This document shows positions 36,069-44,586 of a DNA stretch of 64,000 bases, one piece after another. Made by a program: the position numbers and the translations under genes. Position 1 is the stretch's first letter; each line of letters starts with the position of its first letter. The notes under the pieces were generated by a model. It was not told the origin of the DNA and searched no databases. It was given only the letters and a program-made list of their open reading frames with translations. The stretch comes from Clostridia bacterium (lineage in GTDB: Bacteria; Bacillota; Clostridia; Oscillospirales; CAG-382): NCBI GenBank assembly GCA_017436675.1, contig JAFSCS010000029.1, positions 1 through 64,000 on the forward strand, in the 5' to 3' direction.

Positions 36069-37805
36069 TTACTTCCTTTTCGGCAAGATCGGTTCAAGAA
36101 GCTCTGCCGCTTTTTTTATCGTATAGATATCGCTTCTTTTCACGAGTCCGCGCTTTTGCAGCTCGACGAACAGCTTCGTGATCTGCGGTACGTCGAGTCC
36201 CGTTTCAAAGAGCATATTCCAATTTTTAAAGATCTGACTGACGTCGCCGAACGCCTTTACTCTGCCGTCCTTCATCACGAGGATCTGATCGGCGTATTTT
36301 GCGATGTCTTCCATACTGTGTGAGATCATAAGCATCGTCGAACCGTTTTTACGGTGGTAATCGATGAGTCCGCCGAGAACGTTGTCACGTCCCTCGGGAT
36401 CGAGTCCCGCCGCAGGCTCGTCGAGAACGAGTATCGACGGGCGCATTGCGATAACTCCCGCCATCGCAACTCTGCGCTTTTGTCCGCCTGATATCTCAAA
36501 CGGTGAGCTGTCGAGTATCGAGTCATCTATCCCGCAAAATCTCGCCGCATCCTTGACGCATTTATCGAGCTCGTCGCCCTTTATTCCCATATTTTTCGGT
36601 CCGAAGGCGATATCCTTATATATCGTTTCCTCAAAGAGCTGGTATTCGGGGTATTGGAAAACAAGTCCTACCTTCGATCTTATCTTTCCCATCTCCTTCG
36701 GCTTTTCCCAAATATCAACGCCGTCGATATACACTTTACCTGCGTCCGGCTTCAAGAGTCCGTTGAGAAGTCGCGCGAACGTGGATTTTCCGCTTCCGGT
36801 ATGACCGATGAGTCCGATTATCTTGCCCTTTTGCAATCTTATCGAAAGGTTATCGATCGCTACTCTGTGAAAGGGAGTACCCTTTCCGTATTCGACGGTG
36901 ACGTTTTCAAGCTCTATTGCCGCATCTCCGCTCAAAGAAGCCGTACTCGACGACTTCGATTCATCGTCGGAGATCGATCCGTGTATTTCTTCGATATGAT
37001 CAGCCGCTTCAAGAGTGTGCAATATTCCGCGTTTTACGTCGCATCCGAGCTTTTCAAGCTCATACATCAGCTCTGTTATTTGCGGAACCGTGAGTCCGTA
37101 TTCGACCATTTTTTCGACCTCGCCGAAAAGCTCACGAGGGCTTCCGTCCATCGCGACAGTACCCTTGTTCATAAGTATCATTCTATCGGCAAGTGCGGCT
37201 TCGTTCATATAGTGCGTTATCGTGATAACCGTTATCCCCTGCTCACGATTGAGCTTTGCGAGGGTATCCATAACGTCTTTTCTGCCCTTTGGGTCGAGCA
37301 TCGCCGTCGCTTCGTCGAAGATTATACACTTCGGGCTCATTGCGAGTATTCCCGCAACGGCGACCTTCTGCTTTTGACCGCCCGAGAGCTTCGAGGTGGA
37401 ATGCATCTTATATTCGCTCATTCCGACGATCTCGAGGCATTCATCAACTATCTCACGTATCCTTTTTGGCTCTACGCCGAGGTTTTCGGGTGCGAACGCG
37501 ACATCCTCCTCAACGATGGAGGCTACTATTTGGTTGTCGGGGTTTTGGAAAACCATTCCGCAGGTACGTCTCAGCTGCTCAAACGTATCGTCGTTCGATG
37601 TATCGAGTCCGTCAACCGTCACCTTTCCGCTATTCGGGAGAAGTATTCCGCAGATGAGGTTCGCGAGAGTCGATTTTCCGCTTCCGTTATGACCGACTAT
37701 TACGGTAAACGTACCCTGTTCAATTTTTATGGACACGTTCTTTATCGTCGGTCCGTCGCTTTCCGGATAGGAAAAGCTTATATTATCCAATTCTATAAAT
37801 GACAT
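36069..37805 (-). CDS. ecfA: Fused ECF transporter ATPase EcfA1-EcfA2
   Basis: A single 578-residue protein contains both ATP-binding subunits that are normally separate genes of about 280 residues. The N-terminal half has GHNGSGKSTL, FQNPDNQIVASIVEEDVAF, LSGGQKQKVAVAG and IIFDEATAML. The C-terminal half, from about 310, has GHTGSGKSTFA, FQYPEYQLFEETIYKDIAF, ISGGQKRRVAMAG and LVLDEPAAGLDPEG. A Ser-rich linker lies between them. Both halves keep Walker A, signature and Walker B. The ATG at 37805 overlaps the methyltransferase stop as TAATG. Confidence 0.93.
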   Translation of the reverse strand: MSFIELDNISFSYPESDGPTIKNVSIKIEQGTFTVIVGHNGSGKSTLANLICGILLPNSGKVTVDGLDTSNDDTFEQLRRTCGMVFQNPDNQIVASIVEEDVAFAPENLGVEPKRIREIVDECLEIVGMSEYKMHSTSKLSGGQKQKVAVAGILAMSPKCIIFDEATAMLDPKGRKDVMDTLAKLNREQGITVITITHYMNEAALADRMILMNKGTVAMDGSPRELFGEVEKMVEYGLTVPQITELMYELEKLGCDVKRGILHTLEAADHIEEIHGSISDDESKSSSTASLSGDAAIELENVTVEYGKGTPFHRVAIDNLSIRLQKGKIIGLIGHTGSGKSTFARLLNGLLKPDAGKVYIDGVDIWEKPKEMGKIRSKVGLVFQYPEYQLFEETIYKDIAFGPKNMGIKGDELDKCVKDAARFCGIDDSILDSSPFEISGGQKRRVAMAGVIAMRPSILVLDEPAAGLDPEGRDNVLGGLIDYHRKNGSTMLMISHSMEDIAKYADQILVMKDGRVKAFGDVSQIFKNWNMLFETGLDVPQITKLFVELQKRGLVKRSDIYTIKKAAELLEPILPKRK

Positions 37806-38668
37806 TATTCTCTCGTCCAACGGCTTGCCGCTCCGCAAGGAAGCGCCATGCCTTTATCGGTAATCATTAATCCAAGCTCGTCGTTCTCGACCTTGCCGCC
37901 AAATCTGTTTTTCACGTAGAGGTCGAGCAGACATCCGCAGCTTGAGGCGGAAAGTCCCGTTGTATATGAGTTGAGCAGGAAGAAAAGCGGCTCGTCGCTG
38001 AGAAGCATTGCCGTTCTTTTCACGAGCTCGTCAGCCATCTGCTCCATTTGCCACACCTCTCCGTTTGAGCCTCTGCCGTAGGAGGGCGGATCCATTATTA
38101 TTCCGTCGTATTTCTTTCCGCGGCGGATCTCACGCTCGACGAATTTCAGACAATCGTCGACGATATATCTGATCCTGTCTTGCGGTACGCCCGACAGATT
38201 TGCGTTCTCCTTCGCACGAGCGACCATTCCCTTTGATGCATCGCAATGGCAAACGAATGCGCCTGCCTTTGCCGCCGCGACGGTGGCACCGCCCGTATAT
38301 GCGAACAAGTTGAGTACCCTTATCTCGCGGTCTTCTTTTTTTATCAGCTCGGAGAACCATTCCCAATTCGCCGCCTGCTCGGGAAACACGCCCGTATGCT
38401 TGAAGCCCATTGGGGACACGATCATCTTTACGTCGCCGTAGGAGATATTCCATCTTTCAGGAGTATCGTTCTTCACCCACGAGCCGCCGCCCTTCTCGGA
38501 GCGTTTATAATAGCCGTGACATTTTTTCCACAAAATATTCTTTTTTTCCGTTTTCCAAATTACTTGTGGGTCGGGACGAACGAGGATATATTTTCCCCAA
38601 CGCTCGAGACGTTCGCCGTCCGTCGCATCGATGAGCTCATAATCCGTCCATGATCGTGGTGTTATCAT
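37805..38668 (-). CDS. Class I SAM-dependent methyltransferase, RlmI/RlmK-like
   Basis: A 287-residue Rossmann methyltransferase. Motif I (VLNLFAYTGGATVAAAKAGA, near 118-137) and motif IV (GIIMDPPSYGRG, near 193) match the rRNA large-subunit cytosine methyltransferase group. The protein lacks the N-terminal PUA domain of RlmI, having instead a short beta domain (ERLERWGKYILVRPDPQVIW). The target base is unknown. It lies between ruvB and ecfA. Confidence 0.88.
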   Translation of the reverse strand: MITPRSWTDYELIDATDGERLERWGKYILVRPDPQVIWKTEKKNILWKKCHGYYKRSEKGGGSWVKNDTPERWNISYGDVKMIVSPMGFKHTGVFPEQAANWEWFSELIKKEDREIRVLNLFAYTGGATVAAAKAGAFVCHCDASKGMVARAKENANLSGVPQDRIRYIVDDCLKFVEREIRRGKKYDGIIMDPPSYGRGSNGEVWQMEQMADELVKRTAMLLSDEPLFFLLNSYTTGLSASSCGCLLDLYVKNRFGGKVENDELGLMITDKGMALPCGAASRWTRE

Positions 38669-38683
38669 TCTCTTTTTCCTTTT

Positions 38684-39775
38684 CTATTTATCGTTATCGC
38701 CAAACAGCGTTGTCTGTGCCGTTTGCTTTTGCTGCAGCTGTGGCATTTCGAGTCCGAGGTGCTCGTATGCACCCTTCGTTGCCATTCTTCCGCGAGGCGT
38801 TCTGTTGATAAAGCCTATCTGCAACAGATACGGCTCATATACGTCCTCAAGCGTTACAGCCTCCTCGCCAATTACTGCGGCGAGTGTTTCAAGTCCGACG
38901 GGGCCGCCGCCGAATTTCGTTATTATCGCATCGAGAAGTCTTCTGTCGACAGAATCGAGTCCCAATTCGTCAACGTCGAGGCTGCGAAGCGCCATATCTG
39001 CGGTAGTCTTATCGATGATACCGTTGCCGAGCACCTGCGCAAAGTCACGCACACGCTTCAAGAACCTATTGGCGATACGCGGAGTACCTCTTGAGCGCGA
39101 GGCTATTTCAAGTGCGCCGTCGGGCGTTATCGGTGTTTCGAGTATCGATGCGCTTCGAGTTACTATTTTCGCAAGCTCCTCGGGTGAATACAGCTCGAGG
39201 CGGAAGATTATTCCGAATCTGTCACGAAGCGGTGACGTGAGCTGACCTGCGCGAGTCGTTGCGCCGATGAGTGTGAACGGCTCAAGAGGGATACGAATGC
39301 TTCTCGCGGACGGACCTTTTCCGACCATAAAGTCAAGCCTAAAATCCTCCATTGCAGGATAGAGTATCTCCTCAACTGTTCGAGGAAGACGGTGTATCTC
39401 GTCGATAAACAATATATCGTTCTTTTCAAGTGACGTCAGCATCGAGGCGAGGTCTCCCGCTTTTTCGATGGTGGGTCCCGAGGTTATTTTTATATTCGCA
39501 CCAAGCTCCGATGCGATGATGGTAGACAGAGTCGTCTTACCGAGTCCGGGAGGTCCGTGGAGCAAAACGTGGTCAAGTGATTCGCCACGCTGAAGTGCGG
39601 CGGAGATATAGACGGAAAGGTTTTCCTTTACCTTCTCCTGACCGACGTATTCGTCCATCGATCTCGGGCGAAGGCTTATTTCACCGTCGTGGTCCTCTTC
39701 TATTTGCTCGGCGGAGGCTATTCGTGCTTCAAAATCATATTCATAATCTTCCATTTGGTTGACGTTTCTCGGCAT
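38684..39775 (-). CDS. ruvB: Holliday junction branch migration helicase RuvB
   Basis: A 363-residue AAA+ motor of the RuvABC resolvasome. It shows [18 protein letters not shown], Walker A in [14 protein letters not shown], Walker B in [10 protein letters not shown], the sensor GATTRAG and the C-terminal winged helix ([13 protein letters not shown]). The start is an ATG behind GGAGG. Order ruvC-ruvA-ruvB is the usual one. Confidence 0.98.
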   Translation of the reverse strand: MPRNVNQMEDYEYDFEARIASAEQIEEDHDGEISLRPRSMDEYVGQEKVKENLSVYISAALQRGESLDHVLLHGPPGLGKTTLSTIIASELGANIKITSGPTIEKAGDLASMLTSLEKNDILFIDEIHRLPRTVEEILYPAMEDFRLDFMVGKGPSARSIRIPLEPFTLIGATTRAGQLTSPLRDRFGIIFRLELYSPEELAKIVTRSASILETPITPDGALEIASRSRGTPRIANRFLKRVRDFAQVLGNGIIDKTTADMALRSLDVDELGLDSVDRRLLDAIITKFGGGPVGLETLAAVIGEEAVTLEDVYEPYLLQIGFINRTPRGRMATKGAYEHLGLEMPQLQQKQTAQTTLFGDNDK

Positions 39776-39792
39776 TTTTCTTCCTCCTTCCG

Positions 39793-40395
39793 TTATTTAT
39801 CCTTTGATAATTTTTTCAATGCCACCTTGATTATATCTTCAAGTGAAAGCGACGGATCACAGCCTTTAACTGCGTTTACCGCTTCGCTTCTCGTATATCC
39901 GAGCACCAAGAGTGTATCGACCGCCTCGGAGAACGATGCCTTCGAGCTTGATGCGGTAGGCGCGATATCCTCGACACCCTCAAGCTGTTCGATCTTCATT
40001 TTATCCTTGAGGTCAAGGATTATTTTTTGCGCTGTCTTTAGTCCGACACCGGGTGACATCGAGATCGCCTTCGGGTCGTTGTTTGCTATTGCGGAGATAA
40101 GGCGGTCAACGGAGAGCGTTGACAATATCGAAATTGCCGCCTTCGGTCCGACGCCCGAAACGGTGATGAGCTTCGTAAACGCACTATGCTCATCCTCGCT
40201 ATAGAACCCGAAAAGCTCCATCGCATCCTCGCGGACACTGAGATAGGTATATAGCTTCGCGGTCTTACCGAGATGCTTCGCAAGTGCGGAATAGGTATTG
40301 TTGCTGACGGTCAGCTTATAGCAGACGCCGCCGCAATCTATCGCGGCATATCCGCCAAAGAGAGTTACGAGCGTTCCGTTGAGGTAATAGTACAT
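39793..40395 (-). CDS. ruvA: Holliday junction DNA-binding protein RuvA
   Basis: A 200-residue RuvA with an N-terminal OB fold ([20 protein letters not shown]), central helix-hairpin-helix motifs ([16 protein letters not shown] and [19 protein letters not shown]) and the C-terminal domain III ([18 protein letters not shown]) that contacts RuvB. Confidence 0.97.
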   Translation of the reverse strand: MYYYLNGTLVTLFGGYAAIDCGGVCYKLTVSNNTYSALAKHLGKTAKLYTYLSVREDAMELFGFYSEDEHSAFTKLITVSGVGPKAAISILSTLSVDRLISAIANNDPKAISMSPGVGLKTAQKIILDLKDKMKIEQLEGVEDIAPTASSSKASFSEAVDTLLVLGYTRSEAVNAVKGCDPSLSLEDIIKVALKKLSKDK

Positions 40396-40406
40396 CTTTT
40401 CTCCTC

Positions 40407-40898
40407 CTATCGACCGAAAGTTATCGGTCTTCTGTATGCGCTCGCGTGGGTTATCGCAACGGCGAGTGCATCGGCGGTATCGTCGGGCTTCGGCACGCTT
40501 TCGAGACGAAGGAGCGTTTTCGTCATATACATGACCTGCTGCTTCTCGGCTCTGCCATATCCGACGACGGCTTGTTTTATTTGAAGCGGGGTATATTCAT
40601 AGATCGGCACACCGTTTTTTTGGGCGGCGAGCAAAATTACTCCTCTCGCTTGGCAAACGTCAACGGCGGTCTTCACGTTTTTGTTGAAAAACAGCTCCTC
40701 GATCGCCATCATATCGATGCTGTGGCGCGAGAATATCGCGTTCATATCGTTGTATATCTGCTCGAGCCGTTCCTCCAAGAGCGTGTGCGCAGGAGTCAGG
40801 ATCGCACCGTATTCGATTGCAGTATGCTTACCGCCGAGCGACGATATAACGCCGTATCCGACGGTCGCAAGACCGGGGTCTATTCCAAGAATGGTCAC
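40407..40898 (-). CDS. ruvC: Holliday junction resolvase RuvC
   Basis: A 163-residue endonuclease that cuts Holliday junctions. Catalytic acids are Asp7 (LGIDPGLATVGYG), Glu in AIEELFFNKN near 67 and the C-terminal DTADALAVAITHA. It begins at a GTG, 5 bp behind GGAGGGA, and is first in the 13-gene minus-strand operon. Confidence 0.97.
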   Translation of the reverse strand: MTILGIDPGLATVGYGVISSLGGKHTAIEYGAILTPAHTLLEERLEQIYNDMNAIFSRHSIDMMAIEELFFNKNVKTAVDVCQARGVILLAAQKNGVPIYEYTPLQIKQAVVGYGRAEKQQVMYMTKTLLRLESVPKPDDTADALAVAITHASAYRRPITFGR

Positions 40899-40983
40899 GA
40901 TATTCCCTCCTGTTTTTTCGGGAAAATTGGGGATATTTTTCGCTTTTGGCTACACTGACCCCATTTTTCCTTATGAATAATTA

Positions 40984-41012
40984 TTGTATCATATTTTATT
41001 ATAATAGTCAAG
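40984..41012 (-). promoter_or_regulatory. Promoter of the ruvC operon
   Basis: The minus strand has TTGACT, a 17-bp spacer and TACAAT, about 85 bp upstream of the ruvC GTG. No internal terminator was recognised down to 26647. Confidence 0.75.
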
Positions 41013-41062
41013 GCGATGGTGGCACTTTTTGGTGTTTAATTGATGAAATTTAGAGACGTTTA

Positions 41063-41091
41063 TTGACGGTATTCTTTTATCGTGGTATAAT
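41063..41091 (+). promoter_or_regulatory. Promoter of the metallophosphoesterase gene
   Basis: TTGACG, a 17-bp spacer and TATAAT, ending about 33 bp before the ATG at 41125. Confidence 0.75.
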
Positions 41092-41124
41092 ATTTATATA
41101 ATTTGTTTTGGGGGAGTGGGACAG

Positions 41125-41862
41125 ATGGCGACATACGTTATTTCGGACGTGCACGGCTGCTTTGATGAATTCAAGAGGCTTCTTGAAAGGATAGATTTTT
41201 CCGAAAGCGACGAGCTGTATATACTCGGCGACGTGCTCGACAGGGGGCCGAAGCCGATCTCGATCATCAGGGATATTATGGAGCGAGAGAACGTATTTTT
41301 AATAAAAGGCAACCACGAGGTGATGGCGCTCGATGCGTTCGACAGCTTTCTCGGGCTGGAGATAACCGACGGCAATATCGATTCGTTGACAAGCGATGCG
41401 CTCTATCCGTATTTCGCTTGGATAGAAAACGGCGGTGACACGACGATGAAGGAGCTTCACGGGTTGGCGAGGTCAGAGCGCGAGGACGTTTTGGAGTATA
41501 TTCGCGATTCTTTAGATTACGACGCGATCGAGGTGAACGGAAAATTGTATATTCTCGTTCACGCGGGGCTCGAGAATTTTTCGCCCGACAAGGAGCTCGA
41601 CGAATACGCGCTCGAGGACATTATTTGGGACCGTCCCGACTACGACAAGCGATATTTTCCGAGCGAGAGGATATTTCTCGTCACGGGGCACACACCGACG
41701 CCGCTCTTTCGCGAGGACAGGCAACCGCTTGTGTACGAAAAAAACGGGCACATCGCGATCGATTGCGGATGTCATTTCGGCGGACGGTTGGCGGCATACT
41801 GTTTTGAGACGGGTGAGGTGACCTACGTCGATTCGGACAGCTTCAGAGAAGATGCTTTTGAG
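41125..41862 (+). CDS. Metallophosphoesterase, PPP serine/threonine phosphatase or ApaH-like
   Basis: A roughly 246-residue cytoplasmic enzyme with the PPP-type motif set: ISDVHGCFDEF, ILGDVLDRGP, LIKGNHEVM, ILVHAG and VTGHTPTP. These are typical of bacterial PrpA/PrpB and ApaH-like phosphatases, which act on phosphoproteins or dinucleoside polyphosphates. The ATG at 41125 has GGGGAG 9 bp upstream; the frame continues back to a GTG at 41116 that overlaps it. The stop is at the TAA around 41863-41865. It is monocistronic with its own promoter. Confidence 0.9.
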
Positions 41863-41885
41863 TAATCTTAATTTTGACAAAAATG

Positions 41886-41957
41886 CGCTATTTTGCCGAT
41901 ATCGGCAAAATAGCGTTATATTTTCGTTAAAATTCTTGTTGATATTTTGCCGATATC
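41886..41957. repeat. 30-bp perfect palindrome with a repeated core
   Basis: Positions 41886-41915 form a perfect palindrome, CGCTATTTTGCCGAT followed by its complement, with no loop. The core TATTTTGCCGATATCG recurs at about 41942-41957. No T-run follows, so it does not look like a simple terminator. It lies in a 240-bp stretch (41866-42105) with no credible gene. Confidence 0.75.
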
Positions 41958-42070
41958 GTGGGCTGGCGCAGTGGACTCAAGAACGCGGTTATTTAATGGG
42001 CACTTGTCTTTCCTCACAAGACAAATTCAAAAAATATCTTGATTATTATAAGATTCCATATTAAAAACAA

Positions 42071-42099
42071 AACGCTTTCGGAGATGATCCGAAAGCGTT
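42071..42099 (-). terminator. Terminator after the two lipoprotein genes
   Basis: AACGCTTTCGGA and TCCGAAAGCGTT form a 12-bp stem with a 5-nt loop. On the minus strand it is followed by TTTTGTTTTT, just after the stop of the lipoprotein gene. Confidence 0.85.
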
Positions 42100-42105
42100 A
42101 TTTTA

Positions 42106-42720
42106 TCAAGTTTTATTTGTCAAATATTCTCGTCTGGCTTCGATATGCGCTTCCAACTCCTCGGTAGTTGAAAAATCATCATAACCGTTGGATAGCCAAA
42201 CATTAACATTTTTGTCGAAATGAGGATGCCCAAAATCCCGATGCAGCCTATATTCAAAATAATAATAGAGCTCTTGCTCCTCTTTCAAAACCTTCAGTAC
42301 GACATAGAGATTTTCTTCATCGAGGATCCCGATATGTTCACACGGTATATCATAAAAAGGCAAAGCACACAGTTCATGTAGGCAAAACGTTATATTTCTT
42401 TCATCCTTTGTTGTATCTGTTTGTAGGTCTGAAGAGTAATATGAAGATACTATACTCCCAAAGCCTATGTTTTGATCACCGTCCACAACAGTCAATTCGG
42501 AAAAAGGCAACGATCTCCAATCTTTGAAATAGTAGGAGCTATATTTTTCACCGCCGAAAGTATATGACATATTAGTAAAGGAGAATATATTATCATTTAG
42601 ACTTTTTTGAGTGTCGGCTTTTGTCTCATCGAGCGATTGCTCGTTTCCATCACCGACAAATGCGCAGGAGCACATTGATAAAATTAATACTAAAACAAGA
42701 AAAATTATTGTTTTTTTCAT
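42106..42720 (-). CDS. Lipoprotein of unknown function (second of a pair)
   Basis: A 204-residue secreted lipoprotein. The N-terminus is MKKTIIFLVLVLILSMCSC with the lipobox Cys at about 19, then an Asp/Glu/Ser-rich linker. The mature domain is acidic and aromatic-rich (KYSSYYFKDWRSLPFSEL, YYYFEYRLHRD). No family is recognised. AAAAGGAGAA lies upstream. It follows a lipoprotein of similar size and layout, and both are closed by the terminator at 42071-42099. Codon use looks more A/T-rich than in the neighbouring housekeeping genes, which may point to acquisition. Confidence 0.8.
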   Translation of the reverse strand: MKKTIIFLVLVLILSMCSCAFVGDGNEQSLDETKADTQKSLNDNIFSFTNMSYTFGGEKYSSYYFKDWRSLPFSELTVVDGDQNIGFGSIVSSYYSSDLQTDTTKDERNITFCLHELCALPFYDIPCEHIGILDEENLYVVLKVLKEEQELYYYFEYRLHRDFGHPHFDKNVNVWLSNGYDDFSTTEELEAHIEARREYLTNKT

Positions 42721-42754
42721 TTAATAACATTCTCCTTTTTAATCCTATGTTTTT

Positions 42755-43336
42755 TCATTTAACATAACTATTTATATAGTTTTCCGCCTCTTCAGCTGAT
42801 TTGAAGACTTTGTAATTGTTTCCGCAACTCCAAGCAAATTCGGGAGACGATGACTTTTCATATATATAAACATTCCATTCAAGCTCATCTCCATTCTTGC
42901 TGCAAAACGAAAATGCGACACGATCTTCATCTATCACATTAGCGCATTCAAAAGGATATTTTGACACACCGTAATCCATACCCCATTTACTTCCGGTTCT
43001 TTTTTGAACGGTACCGTTGCACGTTATATAATCCCACGTGACAAAACCGGACGAGGAATTATATTCTATATCGATATCATCGTCTTTGAAATTTTGAGGA
43101 TCAGTGGGCAAAAGCTTTTTTATATCGTTCACTTTATAATCTGAAAAATAATTTGCACTTAGGGTATCATACCCCTCTTTTTCACCTTTTTCGAGAAAAA
43201 GCTTTATATTCGTTGTCAATGGTAGCTTGTTGTCTGCAACGAATGTATCGTTTGGCTGAGTCACAACACAACTCGACAAAACAAGACCGACAAGTAACAT
43301 AAGCAACATTATTATTGCACAATTATATCTTTTCAT
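42755..43336 (-). CDS. Lipoprotein of unknown function (first of a pair)
   Basis: A 193-residue secreted lipoprotein with signal peptide IIMLLMLLVGLVLSSCVV (lipobox Cys near 22). The mature part carries an ESAW-like C-terminal strand pattern (WNVYIYEKSSSPEFAWSCG, then FKSAEEAENYINSYV). The ending resembles that of the next lipoprotein (STTEELEAHIEARREYL), so the two may be distant paralogues. It is preceded by AAGGAG. Upstream lie a terminator and a 26-codon ORF, which suggests conditional expression. No known family was recognised. Confidence 0.8.
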   Translation of the reverse strand: MKRYNCAIIMLLMLLVGLVLSSCVVTQPNDTFVADNKLPLTTNIKLFLEKGEKEGYDTLSANYFSDYKVNDIKKLLPTDPQNFKDDDIDIEYNSSSGFVTWDYITCNGTVQKRTGSKWGMDYGVSKYPFECANVIDEDRVAFSFCSKNGDELEWNVYIYEKSSSPEFAWSCGNNYKVFKSAEEAENYINSYVK

Positions 43337-43358
43337 TTCGTAACTCCTTCCTATGTTA

Positions 43359-43379
43359 TTAGTCTGTTTGTTTTTTCAT
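43359..43379 (-). other. Possible hexapeptide ORF (MKKQTD)
   Basis: An ATG with a perfect GGAGG at 9 bp opens a six-codon frame ending in TAA, between the terminator at 43420-43459 and the lipoprotein start. It may be a second leader element, or chance. Confidence 0.35.
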
Positions 43380-43419
43380 CTAAAGTTCCTCCAATATGAT
43401 AATTCTTTCTTTTTCGCAC

Positions 43420-43459
43420 AAAAAAGCGCACAGCTTCGCCGTCGGGCGTTACTGTGCGT
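43420..43459 (-). terminator. Terminator/attenuator between leader ORF and lipoprotein genes
   Basis: ACGCACAG and CTGTGCGC, with an inner CGCC/GGCG stem around CGAC, form a hairpin followed by six T on the minus strand. It begins about 5 nt after the stop codon of the 26-codon ORF, so a ribosome paused at that stop would cover its 5' arm. Confidence 0.75.
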
Positions 43460-43463
43460 GTTC

Positions 43464-43544
43464 TCAAATGAAGATCAGATGATACTTTTTATTTCTTTTT
43501 CGCATTAACAACACCCCTCGGACGAGATAAGACGTGGGTTTCAT
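43464..43544 (-). CDS. 26-codon ORF, probable leader peptide
   Basis: A short ORF begins MKPTSYLVRGVLLM and continues with a strongly basic stretch RKRNKKYHLIFI. GGAGGAATAAGCG places an ideal ribosome binding site before the ATG. It has its own promoter (43579-43608) and ends just before a terminator hairpin, with the lipoprotein pair beyond. The layout is that of a translated leader whose ribosome can decide termination. It could instead be a free-standing small basic protein with its own terminator. No family is recognised. Confidence 0.6.
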   Translation of the reverse strand: MKPTSYLVRGVLLMRKRNKKYHLIFI

Positions 43545-43578
43545 CGCTTATTCCTCCGTATTATTAATCTCTACGTTA

Positions 43579-43608
43579 AGTTTATCACATGGGGGTATTA
43601 TTTGTCAA
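43579..43608 (-). promoter_or_regulatory. Promoter of the leader ORF and lipoprotein pair
   Basis: The minus strand has TTGACA, an 18-bp spacer and TAAACT. The -35 box overlaps the stop codon of the upstream phosphoesterase gene. Confidence 0.7.
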
Positions 43609-44306
43609 GAATATTTTGAAACGAGCAATGGGACGAACGAAAGGAAGTCGGACGAAACGAGCTTCGTTCTGATACCGTCCACCTCATCGGTCACGAACGA
43701 CGGGCTGATGCCGTGGAGGTGTCCGAAATAGACCTGCTTCACTCCGTACGTTTTCAACACATCGACTATCGGCTCGCAGGTGACGTTATTATGCTTTGGC
43801 GGATAGTGGAGGAAAACTATCGTTTCCTTTTCGCTATCGAGCTTTTTCGCCTCGTTCAGCGAAAGGCGTAGGCGCATTGCTTCGCGGTTGATTATCTTTT
43901 TATCGTGCTCACAGCCGACCTCGAGCATCCAGCCTCTTGCGCCCGCCACGGTGACGTCGCCGCAGAGGTATGCGTTATTATGGAGGAGCGAGACACTTTT
44001 AATATCGTTTTTTTCGAAAAACTGCGTTATTTTCGAGCTTGTGGACCACCAATAATCGTGGTTGCCCTTCGAGATGAGCTTTTTGCCGTTGAGCGAGTCG
44101 AGAAATTTGAAGTCATCCAAGGCTTCCTCGAGCGTCATTCCCCACGAAAAGTCGCCGTTTATTACTACTGTATCGTCGTCGGTGACTATCTTTTGCCAAT
44201 TATCGCGCAATCTGTCGGTATAGCTCGTCCACTTTGGACCGAAAACGTCCATCGGTTTATCGCATCCGAACGAAAGATGGAGATCGGAGATCGCAAAAAG
44301 TGACAT
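43605..44306 (-). CDS. Metallophosphoesterase (calcineurin-like)
   Basis: A 233-residue cytoplasmic phosphoesterase with AISDLHLSFG, VINGDFSWGM, LISKGNHDYWW, VFLHYPPKH and YFGHLHGIS. The set is complete for a two-metal active site. It resembles uncharacterised Firmicutes enzymes of the YkuE/YpbG type but lacks any membrane segment. The ATG at 44306 places the first motif at residue 5. It is divergent from the DUF1540 gene. Confidence 0.9.
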   Translation of the reverse strand: MSLFAISDLHLSFGCDKPMDVFGPKWTSYTDRLRDNWQKIVTDDDTVVINGDFSWGMTLEEALDDFKFLDSLNGKKLISKGNHDYWWSTSSKITQFFEKNDIKSVSLLHNNAYLCGDVTVAGARGWMLEVGCEHDKKIINREAMRLRLSLNEAKKLDSEKETIVFLHYPPKHNNVTCEPIVDVLKTYGVKQVYFGHLHGISPSFVTDEVDGIRTKLVSSDFLSFVPLLVSKYS

Positions 44307-44385
44307 TATTCGGGTTTTCCTTTTGTTTATTTTTTTCGTTTTTGGAGATAATACTATTATCTTTACGAAAGGAGATAACAGCATT

Positions 44386-44586
44386 ATGAGAGGGATCTAT
44401 CTTGACGACGTGCCCGATCACATCAAAGGGATCAGCTGCTCGGCTAAAAACTGCGTTTATCACGACGGCGACAACTACTGCACCGCAGAGCGCATCTCAG
44501 TTGGTACTGCGAACGCTTGTTGCTGCGCTGACACCGTATGTGCGACGTTCAAGCCGAAGAGCGACGTCTGTGAAAAAGACCACTAA
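44386..44586 (+). CDS. DUF1540 domain protein
   Basis: A 66-residue cysteine-rich protein with one DUF1540 domain: GISCSAKNCVYHDGDNYCTA, then ISVGTANACC and CATF. Eight cysteines suggest metal binding. Such small proteins are frequent in spore-formers, and their role is unknown. The ATG at 44386 follows AAAGGAGATAAC. The last 4 bp overlap the convergent end of thrC. Confidence 0.88.
   Translation: MRGIYLDDVPDHIKGISCSAKNCVYHDGDNYCTAERISVGTANACCCADTVCATFKPKSDVCEKDH

Noticed and set aside
36654-37802. 382-codon plus-strand open frame
   Set aside because: Antisense to the fused EcfA gene with its eight ABC motifs; no recognisable domain of its own.
41852-42064. 70-codon frame across the 30-bp palindrome
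   Set aside because: Most of its coding sequence is the palindrome and its repeat, and no domain is recognised. It starts inside the preceding phosphoesterase gene with no ribosome site.
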